From Miltoncostaeales bacterium (GTDB taxonomy: Bacteria; Actinomycetota; Thermoleophilia; Miltoncostaeales; Miltoncostaeaceae): 50,963 nucleotides of DNA. The notes under the pieces were generated by a model that worked only from the letters and a program-made list of their open reading frames with translations, was not told the origin of the DNA and did not search any database. The translations under genes were made by a program, and so were the position numbers. Shown piece after piece: positions 1 to 5,691 of the stretch. The stretch's first letter is position 1; each line of letters begins with the position of its first letter. The stretch lies in assembly GCA_030833665.1 (NCBI GenBank), contig JAURGT010000011.1, forward strand, positions 1 to 50,963. Direction: 5' to 3'.

Positions 1-1
1 T

Positions 2-349
2 TCGCTGCGGGACGGGGTGCTGACGTTCGGTGACACCGCCATGCCGCCTCCCGGCTTTCCGATCGTCTCCGGAACGGAGGACGCCTTCGGCTGCGCCGCC
101 TCGATCTTCGCGGCGACGGGTGACGGGTTCGTGCGCGCCACGACCAGCATCCATCGCGATGGGGTCCGCGCCCTCGGCACCGAGCTTGATCCAGAGGGGC
201 CCGTCATCGGTCCGCTCCGTCGCGGCGAGGCATATCGGGGACCGGCCGAGATCCTGGGCGTGATGACCGACACCTACTACGAGCCGATCCTCGATGGCGA
301 CGGCGTGGTGATCGGCGCGTACTACGTCGGCGTGCCGGACGAGGGCTAG
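2..349 (+). CDS. Cache-domain sensor protein, C-terminal end (5' truncated by window)
   Basis: The frame is open to the left edge, so this is the end of a longer gene. The visible ~115 residues match the single-Cache (sCache_3-like) fold of extracellular ligand sensors: a phrase like ATIFAATGDGFVRATTSI (here ASIFAATGDGFVR), then VRALGTELDPEGPV, a GEAYRGPAEILG segment, YEPILDGDGVVIGAYYVGV and the stop. Such domains sit in chemotaxis receptors, histidine kinases or diguanylate cyclases, but here the protein ends directly after the Cache fold, with no kinase or methyl-accepting region following it. A GTG at 17 could be an internal start, but the coding frame continues upstream. The ligand cannot be told. 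Confidence 0.7.
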   Translation, partial: SLRDGVLTFGDTAMPPPGFPIVSGTEDAFGCAASIFAATGDGFVRATTSIHRDGVRALGTELDPEGPVIGPLRRGEAYRGPAEILGVMTDTYYEPILDGDGVVIGAYYVGVPDEG

Positions 350-367
350 GCCCTCCGCCTCGAAGGG

Positions 368-760
368 TCACGGCGCCGAGCGCCCCCGTGCGGCGTCGCG
401 CTCGGCGCCCACCCAGATGCGGGCGGCGATCGCCACCATGAATGTCGCGAAGAGCCACCGCAGGATGTCCTCGGGCATCGCGCTGGCGGCGAGCGCGGCC
501 AGCACGGCGGTGATCACCGATCCGGCGCCGATGATCAGGGCGTGACGCAGGCGCACCTCGCCCGTGTTGCGCTGCTGCCACGTGCCGAGCAGCGCCACCG
601 GCACGATGGCCAGCAGGGATGTGGCCTCGGCCGACACCTGGCTCAGGCCGATGACCAGCGCGAGTGCGGGCACGAAGATGATGCCGCCGCCCACCCCGGC
701 AAGGGCGGCGATGAAGCCGCCGGCAATGCCCAGCGCAACGGCGATGAGCGCGGCGGTCAT
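368..760 (-). CDS. TauE/SafE permease, C-terminal half as separate gene
   Basis: A 130-residue integral membrane protein starting at an ATG that overlaps the stop of the upstream half-gene by ATGA. It has the family signature near the N-terminus (GFIAALAGVGGGIIFVPAL), then EATSLLAIVPVALLGTW, and ends with helices around LRWLFATFMVAIAARIWVG. In the family (sulfite, sulfonate or other anion export) this signature occurs twice in one ~250-residue protein, once per four-helix half. This gene is the second half: the order 'EVRLRHAL..GSVITAVLAALAASAMP' is what normally follows the second signature. It probably pairs with the product of the gene just upstream. The substrate is unknown. Confidence 0.8.
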   Translation of the reverse strand: MTAALIAVALGIAGGFIAALAGVGGGIIFVPALALVIGLSQVSAEATSLLAIVPVALLGTWQQRNTGEVRLRHALIIGAGSVITAVLAALAASAMPEDILRWLFATFMVAIAARIWVGAERDAARGRSAP

Positions 761-1155
761 GCGGGGTGCACCACCAGGAGGGCTGCCGCGATGAGCAGCA
801 GCACCGCAAGCGCGCGGGAGATCGCGACGGCCGATATGCGCGCCCGCACTTTCACGCCGAGGGTCACCCCGAGCAGGGCGGGAATGCCGATGAGCAGTGC
901 GGCCAGCCAGTCCACCTCGCCGAGCGCGCCGTACGTGGCCACGCCCGCCGCGGCGATCATCGCGATGGCGGCCAGCGATGTAGCCGTGGCAGCGCGTGAG
1001 CCGTAGCCGCAGAGCAGCATGAGAAGGGGCACCATCACCACCCCGCCGCCCACGCCGAAGAGCGCCGAGAACGCGCCCCCAACGGCGCCGACGAGAAGGA
1101 GGCGCAGCACGAGGGCTCGCGTGGTGAGATCGCGTGTATCCGCGGTGGTGATCAC
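757..1155 (-). CDS. TauE/SafE permease, N-terminal half as separate gene
   Basis: A 132-residue, four-helix membrane protein with the TauE/SafE signature GAFSALFGVGGGVVMVPLL at about residues 27-45 and the A-ATSLAAIAMIAAAG segment after it. It stops at LLVVHPA, exactly where a full-length family member would run into its cytoplasmic linker and second half. The next gene, overlapping by four bases, supplies that half. The GTG at 1155 is chosen as start; a GAGG lies immediately beside it, too close for a good ribosome site, so a GTG about 15 codons in is possible. A single-base sequencing error joining both frames is the main alternative to a true two-gene permease. Confidence 0.75.
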   Translation of the reverse strand: MITTADTRDLTTRALVLRLLLVGAVGGAFSALFGVGGGVVMVPLLMLLCGYGSRAATATSLAAIAMIAAAGVATYGALGEVDWLAALLIGIPALLGVTLGVKVRARISAVAISRALAVLLLIAAALLVVHPA

Positions 1156-1234
1156 CCCTCACATTGTGCCGATCGCCTTCGCCAGATTCGTCGATGCGGC
1201 GCCCTGGCGTGCCGGATGGACCCTTCGTGCGGAG

Positions 1235-1240
1235 TAGCCT
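1235..1240 (+). promoter_or_regulatory. -10 element TAGCCT, leaderless start
   Basis: TAGCCT lies six bases before the GTG at 1247, so transcription would begin at or beside the start codon. No convincing -35 hexamer is visible. The same arrangement recurs across the window. Confidence 0.5.
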
Positions 1241-1246
1241 CGCCCC

Positions 1247-1864
1247 GTGGATTTATTGCACCCTGCCCCGTCTGCAGCGCCGCCATCGGGCCAGCGCATG
1301 CCGGTGATCGGGGTCCTCCTGCGGGCGCTGCTCATCGTGCTGGCCATCGCGGCGCTCATCGGCCTGGGCATCGTGTTCGCGGGCCCCGAGGACATCGTCA
1401 TGCGCGTGCTGGGGTCGGTGATGGTGCTGGGCGGCGCGCTGCTCCTCGCCATGCCGGCCGTGCTCATCCCGCGGGTGCCTCCGAGGGTGGCGATGGCCGC
1501 CTTGGTCGGCGTGGAGGCCGTGCTCACGTGGGTGATCATCTGGTGGGCCGACTCCGGCACCCTTCCCGTCTGGATGGGGAGGGCGTCGGCGATGCTGGTC
1601 ACGCTGCTGCTGGTGGCCGCCGTTGCGATCGTGCTGTGGCGGGTCACCCGGGGCGAGCGCCTGCGCACGCCGCGCATCGTGGCCGGGGTGAGCGTGGTGG
1701 CCGGGGTGGCGTTCGGGGCGATGGTGTGGGCGATGATCCTCACCGATGGCGAGGCCCTGCCCGGGCGGGTGCTGGCCGGCGTGGCAATCGTCTACGCGGC
1801 CACCGCGCTCGGCGCGTTGGTGCTGTCGCTCATGCGCAGCTACGCGGTGGTGCGGCGCTCCTAG
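1247..1864 (+). CDS. Six-helix integral membrane protein of unknown function
   Basis: A 205-residue hydrophobic protein with a short proline-rich N-terminus (residues 1-18) and about six predicted membrane helices, beginning VLLRALLIVLAIAALIGLGIV, then GSVMVLGGALLLAMPAVL, AALVGVEAVLTWVIIWW, SAMLVTLLLVAAVAIVLW, VVAGVAFGAMVWAMIL and VAIVYAATALGALVLSLM. I do not recognise a family. The basic loop after helix four (RVTRGERLRTPR) and the RSYAVVRRS tail would face the cytoplasm. The GTG start follows a TAGCCT box by six bases and there is no ribosome site, as expected for a leaderless message. It is convergent with the EAL-like gene. Confidence 0.65.
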   Translation: MDLLHPAPSAAPPSGQRMPVIGVLLRALLIVLAIAALIGLGIVFAGPEDIVMRVLGSVMVLGGALLLAMPAVLIPRVPPRVAMAALVGVEAVLTWVIIWWADSGTLPVWMGRASAMLVTLLLVAAVAIVLWRVTRGERLRTPRIVAGVSVVAGVAFGAMVWAMILTDGEALPGRVLAGVAIVYAATALGALVLSLMRSYAVVRRS

Positions 1865-1907
1865 GGGCTGGGGTTGTCGCGTGGGCCGGCCCCTCGGCCG
1901 CCGGCGC

Positions 1908-2522
1908 TCACGGGCTGGTCGGGGGCGCCAGATCGGCGTCGAGTGACCCCGGGGCGATGACGGCGATGCCGTGCGCCTGCGCCCGCTTCACCAGCGACCG
2001 GCCGATGATGAGCCCCGACAGGTCGTCGGCCACCGATCGGCCATCCGCCGGCACCAGCCACGCGAAGGACACGCCCAGGGCAGCGAGGTCGGGCACGAGG
2101 CCCCGCTCGCGGAAGCCCTGCGAAACGTCCAGCTGGACGCCCACCATGTGGCCACGCGCCAACTGTGTCACCACGCGCGATGCGGTCATCACCTCGCGAG
2201 AGGACGCGACCTCGATCCACAGGCGGCCGGGTGGCAGCTCGAGCTGCTCCACCAGATCGTCGAGGCGGTCGGCGAATCCCAGTGCGGCCAGTGAATGCCC
2301 GGAGACCGGGACGATCACGGCTGGCCAGTCACGGGCGCGCAGCGCGTGCAGTGCATCGAGCAGCGCCAGCCACTCGTCGTCGGCGTCGCCGCATGCCTCG
2401 TGCGGCTGCAACGCGAGGGCGGCCATCTGGCCCGAGCTGCGGTGCACCACGGGCACCCCTCGCGTGCGCGCAGCGGCCTGGGGCATCGCCCCTCGTGCAC
2501 TCGCCGCTTCGCTGGTCGTCAT
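1908..2522 (-). CDS. Degenerate EAL-like domain protein
   Basis: 204 residues from the ATG at 2522. After a short lead-in (residues 1-30) the fold follows the EAL phosphodiesterase pattern: IVPVSGHSLAALGFADRL corresponds to the 'NlS.rsl..p.f' strand, LPPGRLWIEVASSREVM to the LEITE region, VVTQLARGHMVGVQLDVSQG to the 'L...G..ialDdfG' stretch, and LAALGVSFAWLVP to the 'L..L..dyiKid' strand. The residues that bind metal and hydrolyse cyclic di-GMP (EAL itself, the DDFG pair, the E near QGF) are absent, so a catalytic role is unlikely; binding or protein interaction is the more probable job. The N-terminal strand that carries EAL is also missing or rewritten. Family call is moderate. Confidence 0.55.
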   Translation of the reverse strand: MTTSEAASARGAMPQAAARTRGVPVVHRSSGQMAALALQPHEACGDADDEWLALLDALHALRARDWPAVIVPVSGHSLAALGFADRLDDLVEQLELPPGRLWIEVASSREVMTASRVVTQLARGHMVGVQLDVSQGFRERGLVPDLAALGVSFAWLVPADGRSVADDLSGLIIGRSLVKRAQAHGIAVIAPGSLDADLAPPTSP

Positions 2523-2640
2523 CGCGCCATTCCGTGTCCGCCGTCCCACGGGTTGTACGACCCGCCGCGCCTGCGGGCCGCGCCAACCGGCGGTTCTGGC
2601 AGGTTCGGCGCGTCTCGCGGGGCGCGGACCCCCCGCGTGG

Positions 2641-2877
2641 TCAGGTGGCGCCTTGTCGTGGGGTGCGGCACGCGTGCTCAAGGGCATCGCCCTCTCGCGC
2701 CACCACCGGGAAGGGCAACGAGATGAGCAACTCCCACGCGGGGGAGGCGCTCCCGAACACGGCCGCCCAGGCCGTGTACCCACCTGGCACGCCACGATTG
2801 GTCACCACACCCGCAAGGCGCTCCGAGGCCACGAGTGGATCGATAGCCGCGCCCTCTCGCTGGAAGCTGACCCGCAC
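2641..2877 (-). CDS. Possible small protein downstream of the structured RNA locus
   Basis: A 78-residue frame with GTG at 2877, an AGGA ribosome site at 2886-2889 with suitable spacing, and about 80 % G/C in third codon positions. The central part (ERLAGVVTNRGVPGG, AWELLISLPFPVVAREG) has a protein-like spread of hydrophobic and charged residues, while the other frames here are arginine-rich nonsense. I recognise no family. If read from this strand, its leader would contain all the helices described at 2901-3102. It could equally be a gene remnant or chance; the longer frame up to an ATG at 2982 seems less likely because it would run through the hairpins. Confidence 0.3.
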   Translation of the reverse strand: MRVSFQREGAAIDPLVASERLAGVVTNRGVPGGYTAWAAVFGSASPAWELLISLPFPVVAREGDALEHACRTPRQGAT

Positions 2878-2900
2878 GCGTGGGTTCCTGCTCACCGCAT

Positions 2901-3102
2901 GGGGGGTATTGCCGCATGTGCTTGGCGAAACCCCCCGAACGGACAGTGACCGGGCGCGCACGGGGGCGTATAAATGAAGCATGCAGTGAGGGGTGGTTAA
3001 CCCCTCATCGCATCTCGCGGATGCGGGCGGCGGACACCAGAGGTAGAGGATTTCTGGTGGATGAGATGGTTCGGGGGGTCCATCTCATCCGGTCCGCCGC
3101 CC
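2901..3102. ncRNA. Candidate structured RNA: three-way junction plus three hairpins
   Basis: Read directly: hairpin 0, GGGGGGT at 2901-2907 with ACCCCCC at 2930-2936, continued by TTGCC (2909-2913) with GGCGA (2924-2928); hairpin A, TGAGGGGT (2987-2994) with ACCCCTCA (3000-3007); hairpin B, CGCATC (3009-3014) with GATGCG (3020-3025); then a three-way junction with P1 GGGCGGCGGAC (3025-3035) to GTCCGCCGCCC (3092-3102), P2 ACCAGA (3036-3041) to TCTGGT (3053-3058), and P3 GGATGAGATGG (3059-3069) to CCATCTCATCC (3080-3090). All listed helices are perfect except one G-T pair in hairpin 0, and the junction has only one unpaired base (3091). The strand is undecided because helices read the same way on both. 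It matches no RNA family I can name. Confidence 0.55.
2946..2974 (+). promoter_or_regulatory. Candidate promoter GTGACC-17-TATAAA
   Basis: GTGACC (2946-2951) and TATAAA (2969-2974) are separated by 17 bases, the classical spacing for housekeeping sigma factors. Transcription would start near 2981, just before hairpin A, giving a plus-strand RNA made of hairpins A and B and the three-way junction. The AT-rich hexamer is exceptional in this region. Confidence 0.4.
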
Positions 3103-3194
3103 CCCGCGGCACTCATCGGCCCAACGGCCGTCCCCGGCCACGGCGATCGCCCGTCCGGCAGACGCGTGCCCGACGTCAGGTGGGGCGGAACGCT

Positions 3195-3470
3195 CTACGG
3201 GGCAGGGGATGTGATGGCGAGGCGTCGGGCGAGCTCCCCTGAGCGGTCGAGCGCGCGCAGCGAGTCGAACCCGCCGATGGCGTCCCCGTCGATCACCACC
3301 TGCGGGAACGTGCGCCCGCCGCCGCTCTCAGCCTGCAGGCGATCGCGTGCGCCGTCGCTGAACATGTTGATGCGCACCTCGTCGAAGGGGATGCCACGGC
3401 GGCGCAGCAGCGTCTTCGCCCCCACGCAGTAGAGGCAGAGCGGGGTTGCATACACGGTGACGCGGGCCAT
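3195..3470 (-). CDS. Glutaredoxin family protein
   Basis: A 91-residue single-domain thiol-disulfide oxidoreductase. Near the N-terminus it has VTVYATPLCLYCVGAKTLL, with the active-site pair C12-LY-C15 (CLYC in place of the common CPYC), followed by the RRRGIPFDEVRI helix-strand, the cis-proline loop at TFPQVVIDGDAIGGFDSL (TFP and GG-D motif for glutathione binding) and a final helix LDRSGELARRL. It would reduce disulfides or glutathione/mycothiol mixed disulfides in the cytoplasm. The length is normal for the family. It is transcribed away from the solute-binding protein gene and toward the structured RNA locus. Replacement of the CPYC proline by leucine may shift its redox potential. Confidence 0.85.
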   Translation of the reverse strand: MARVTVYATPLCLYCVGAKTLLRRRGIPFDEVRINMFSDGARDRLQAESGGGRTFPQVVIDGDAIGGFDSLRALDRSGELARRLAITSPAP

Positions 3471-3579
3471 GCATACACGCTATCGCCCGGCCCCCGCGAT
3501 AGGGCGCCGCGCCGCGGGATGCATGTGCGGTTTTCCCTACGCCGGAACCGGCTGGCCTGCCGTCACTCCGGTGGCCGCG

Positions 3580-3585
3580 TACTGT
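3580..3585 (+). promoter_or_regulatory. -10-like TACTGT upstream of the solute-binding protein
   Basis: TACTGT lies 36 bases before the GTG at 3622, with an AAGGAG ribosome site in between, consistent with a short-leader message. Confidence 0.35.
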
Positions 3586-3621
3586 TCGACGCCGCACAGT
3601 CCCGGCCGACCAAGGAGCCCC

Positions 3622-4782
3622 GTGCAGCCAGTCCGATTCGTCCTCGCCGCAACAGCCGCCGCGCTTGCCGCCGGCGCCGTCACATCAGTCGCCATGGCCG
3701 ACCATGTGATCGGTCACGACCCTTCGACCTACGGCACCATCGGCATCGCCGTTGAGGCTCCTCTCACCGGGTCGCAGGCCTCGGCCGGCCAGGACATGCT
3801 GCGCGGTGTTCAGCTGGCCGTGAACCAGTACAACGCCAAGGGCGGCTACTACGGGCGCTCGGTGCAGATCGTCCAGATCGATGATCAGGCGAATCCGAAG
3901 CTCGCGAAGGCAGCGGCGGCCAAGGCCATCAAGGCGAAGGTCGCGGCGGTGATCGGGCCGTACAACTCCTCGGTCGGGCTCATAAACCTCCCCATCTACA
4001 CCAAGGCGAAGATCGTGCCCGTGCAGATGACCTCCACCGACGACACGACGGGCTACGGCGTCACCGTCCAGCCCAAGAACAGCCAGATCTCCCCTGTGGA
4101 GTCGAACTACATCCTCAGCCTGCTGAAGCCCGCCAAGGTGTCGATGATCACCACCGACAGCGTGTACACCGTCGGCATGTCCGCGCGCCTCAAGGCCGCG
4201 CTCGAGGCCAAGGGCGTCCTCGTGACCAACGTGGTGGTGCAGGACAACCAGGCCGACTACACGGCGGCCGTGCAGCAGGCGCTCACAAACAACCCGACGG
4301 TCGTCTACCTCAGCACGTACTTCGCCGAGGGTGCGAAGATCGCCACGGCGCTCAAGGCCACCGGCAACCCGGCCAAGTGCTTTGCCGGCCTGGCCAACCA
4401 GGACCCGGGTTTCGTCGCAGCTGCAGGCATCCCCGCCAGCCAGAACTGCGTGTTCAGCGGTGTCCCCACCCCGCAGCAGTTCCCGACCGCCAAGAGCTAC
4501 GTCGCGAACTACAAGAAGACCTTCCCGGGCAAGACCCTCGGCACGTGGGGCACCTTCACCTACGACTCGGCGAACATCCTGTTCGCGTCGTGGAAGAAGG
4601 CCGACCCCTTCACGTACAAGAAGGTCATCGCCCAGCTGAAGAAGACCAAGAACTACCGCGGGGCGACCGGCAAGATCACGATCAACAAGGTCGGAAACCG
4701 TCCGAACGTCCCGGTGAGCATCCTCACAGTTGACGACAAGGGCAACTTCAACGTCGTCTACACCGACCGCGGCACCAGGTAG
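3622..4782 (+). CDS. Branched-chain amino acid type ABC solute-binding protein (LivK-like)
   Basis: 386 residues. A GTG start follows AAGGAG by a few bases; the first ~26 residues form a signal peptide (RFVLAATAAALAAGAVTS, AMA before the mature end). The mature protein is a type I periplasmic-binding fold: IGIAVEAPLTGSQASAGQDMLRGVQLAVNQ, then AAAKAIKAKVAAVIGPYNSS, the VPVQMTST strand, and late YDSANILFASW. Family members bind Leu/Ile/Val, amides, urea or short aromatic acids outside the membrane and hand them to LivHMGF permeases. No permease or ATPase gene is adjacent, so it is an orphan receptor here; the only near neighbour in the same direction is a CMD-family gene eight bases downstream. 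Confidence 0.88.
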   Translation: MQPVRFVLAATAAALAAGAVTSVAMADHVIGHDPSTYGTIGIAVEAPLTGSQASAGQDMLRGVQLAVNQYNAKGGYYGRSVQIVQIDDQANPKLAKAAAAKAIKAKVAAVIGPYNSSVGLINLPIYTKAKIVPVQMTSTDDTTGYGVTVQPKNSQISPVESNYILSLLKPAKVSMITTDSVYTVGMSARLKAALEAKGVLVTNVVVQDNQADYTAAVQQALTNNPTVVYLSTYFAEGAKIATALKATGNPAKCFAGLANQDPGFVAAAGIPASQNCVFSGVPTPQQFPTAKSYVANYKKTFPGKTLGTWGTFTYDSANILFASWKKADPFTYKKVIAQLKKTKNYRGATGKITINKVGNRPNVPVSILTVDDKGNFNVVYTDRGTR

Positions 4783-4790
4783 GGCCTCCG

Positions 4791-5180
4791 ATGAGTGCGG
4801 ACGCCGAGTCGAACTGGCGCGAGGAGCGCCACGAGAAGGGTGCCGAGAGCGTCAAGCAGGTGCTCGGACCGAGGGCCGAGGAGTCGCTTGCGACCCTCGG
4901 AGAGCTCGGCGATCGCATCATCGAGACCATCTACGGTGACATCTACCAGCGCCCCGGGCTCACGCTGAAGGAGCGGCAGATCGCCACCCTCAGCATGCTC
5001 ATGGCGCTCGGGGGGAAGGACCGGCAGGTGAAGGTGCACATGCGCGCAGGGCTGCGCGTGGGCATCACCGAGGACGAGTTGCGCGAGCTCGTGATCCAGC
5101 TCGCGGCCTACGCAGGCTTCCCGGCCGCCATCAACGCGCAGGCGCAGCTGAACGAGGTCCTCGCCGAAGACGCCGCCTGA
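4791..5180 (+). CDS. Carboxymuconolactone decarboxylase (CMD) family protein
   Basis: 129 residues, all alpha. The order RIIETIYGDIYQRPGLTLKERQ, IATLSMLMALGGKDRQVKVH, MRAGLRVGITEDELRELVI and QLAAYAGFPAAINA matches the PcaC/CMD family rather than the AhpD branch, since there is no CxxC pair. Members decarboxylate gamma-carboxymuconolactone in protocatechuate breakdown, but many are of unknown activity. No other protocatechuate gene is in the window. It starts at ATG 4791, eight bases after the solute-binding protein stop, and is followed by hairpins, so the two form a transcription unit. A shared role in taking up and using an aromatic or carboxylic acid is possible but only inferred from position. 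Confidence 0.85.
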   Translation: MSADAESNWREERHEKGAESVKQVLGPRAEESLATLGELGDRIIETIYGDIYQRPGLTLKERQIATLSMLMALGGKDRQVKVHMRAGLRVGITEDELRELVIQLAAYAGFPAAINAQAQLNEVLAEDAA

Positions 5181-5182
5181 TT

Positions 5183-5229
5183 CCCCGCCTCCGGGCGCGG
5201 GGATCAGGGGGCCCTTCGGCCCGGCCCCT
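5183..5229 (+). terminator. Tandem GC hairpins after the CMD gene
   Basis: CCCCGC (5183-5188) pairs with GCGGGG (5197-5202), followed at once by CAGGGG..CCCCTG (about 5206-5229) with an inner GGCC-CTTC-GGCC. No U-tract follows, as is usual in very GC-rich genomes. Confidence 0.5.
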
Positions 5230-5691
5230 GCGGGGTGTGACCCGGCGAAGCCGGGAGATCGCCCGGGCCGCCGTCTGGGTGCCGCAAGGCCCCACCGCGC
5301 GCCCGGGGAGGCTCATCCCGATGCCTGAGGCCCAGGGTCATGGCGTGCCCTCCCGGCGGGCAGTGCCTCCGTGCGGATCAGGCCGGTACCGGGGCGCGGA
5401 TGCGCCCCCACCCGCGCAGCGCACAACGCGCTGATCCGCCGGCGCCTCTGGCGTCGTGGCCCGGTGCCCCCGTCGGCCGGGTAGGTGGCTGCCTGCCCGC
5501 CCGGATCGGCATCGCCTGATCCGCTGGGAACGCGGCCCCCGCCGACCGGTTCCCACAGGCGCCCCGCCCTGCCTGCTGAGGACTCCCCGAACCGCCGTCG
5601 TGCGCAAAAGCCCCTGCTCATAAGTTCATCACAAGTGGTGGTGCACGCACCACATCGATCGAGAACCCCGAGAGAGCAGAGGGCAGCAGAC
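5230..5691 (+). other. Long non-coding, repeat-rich leader of the DUF11 gene
   Basis: About 460 bases with no credible gene. I see GCGGATCAG (5373-5381) with CTGATCCGC (5431-5439) enclosing a GGGGCGC/GCGCCCC hairpin (5391-5408); TGGGAAC (5525-5531) with GTTCCCA (5549-5555); and GTGGTG (5635-5640) with CACCAC (5648-5653). A TAAGTT at about 5621 could be a -10 box. The last arm pair lies 39 bases before the ATG and could be an operator or leader hairpin. Confidence 0.45.

Larger units (their letters stand above)
2523..3194. other. Gene-poor region with structured elements
   Basis: About 670 bases between the EAL-like gene and the glutaredoxin gene without a confident protein gene. It holds one weak candidate frame (2641-2877, minus), a set of perfect inverted repeats from 2901 to 3102, and an AT-rich promoter-like site at 2946-2974 that stands out from the GC-rich surroundings. 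The segment 3103-3194 shows nothing I can name. Confidence 0.6.

Noticed and set aside
1216-2949. Long plus-strand frame of 577 codons across two genes
   Set aside because: Arg/Gly/Ala-rich translation with no motif; it is the GC-rich shadow of the membrane gene and of the opposite EAL-like gene.
3025-3102. Hammerhead-type ribozyme at the three-way junction
   Set aside because: Neither strand has the required CTGATGA and GAAA core sequences next to the junction.
2901-3102. 6C RNA motif
   Set aside because: One loop on the minus strand contains six C, but the motif needs two hairpins with C-rich loops; the other loops do not fit.
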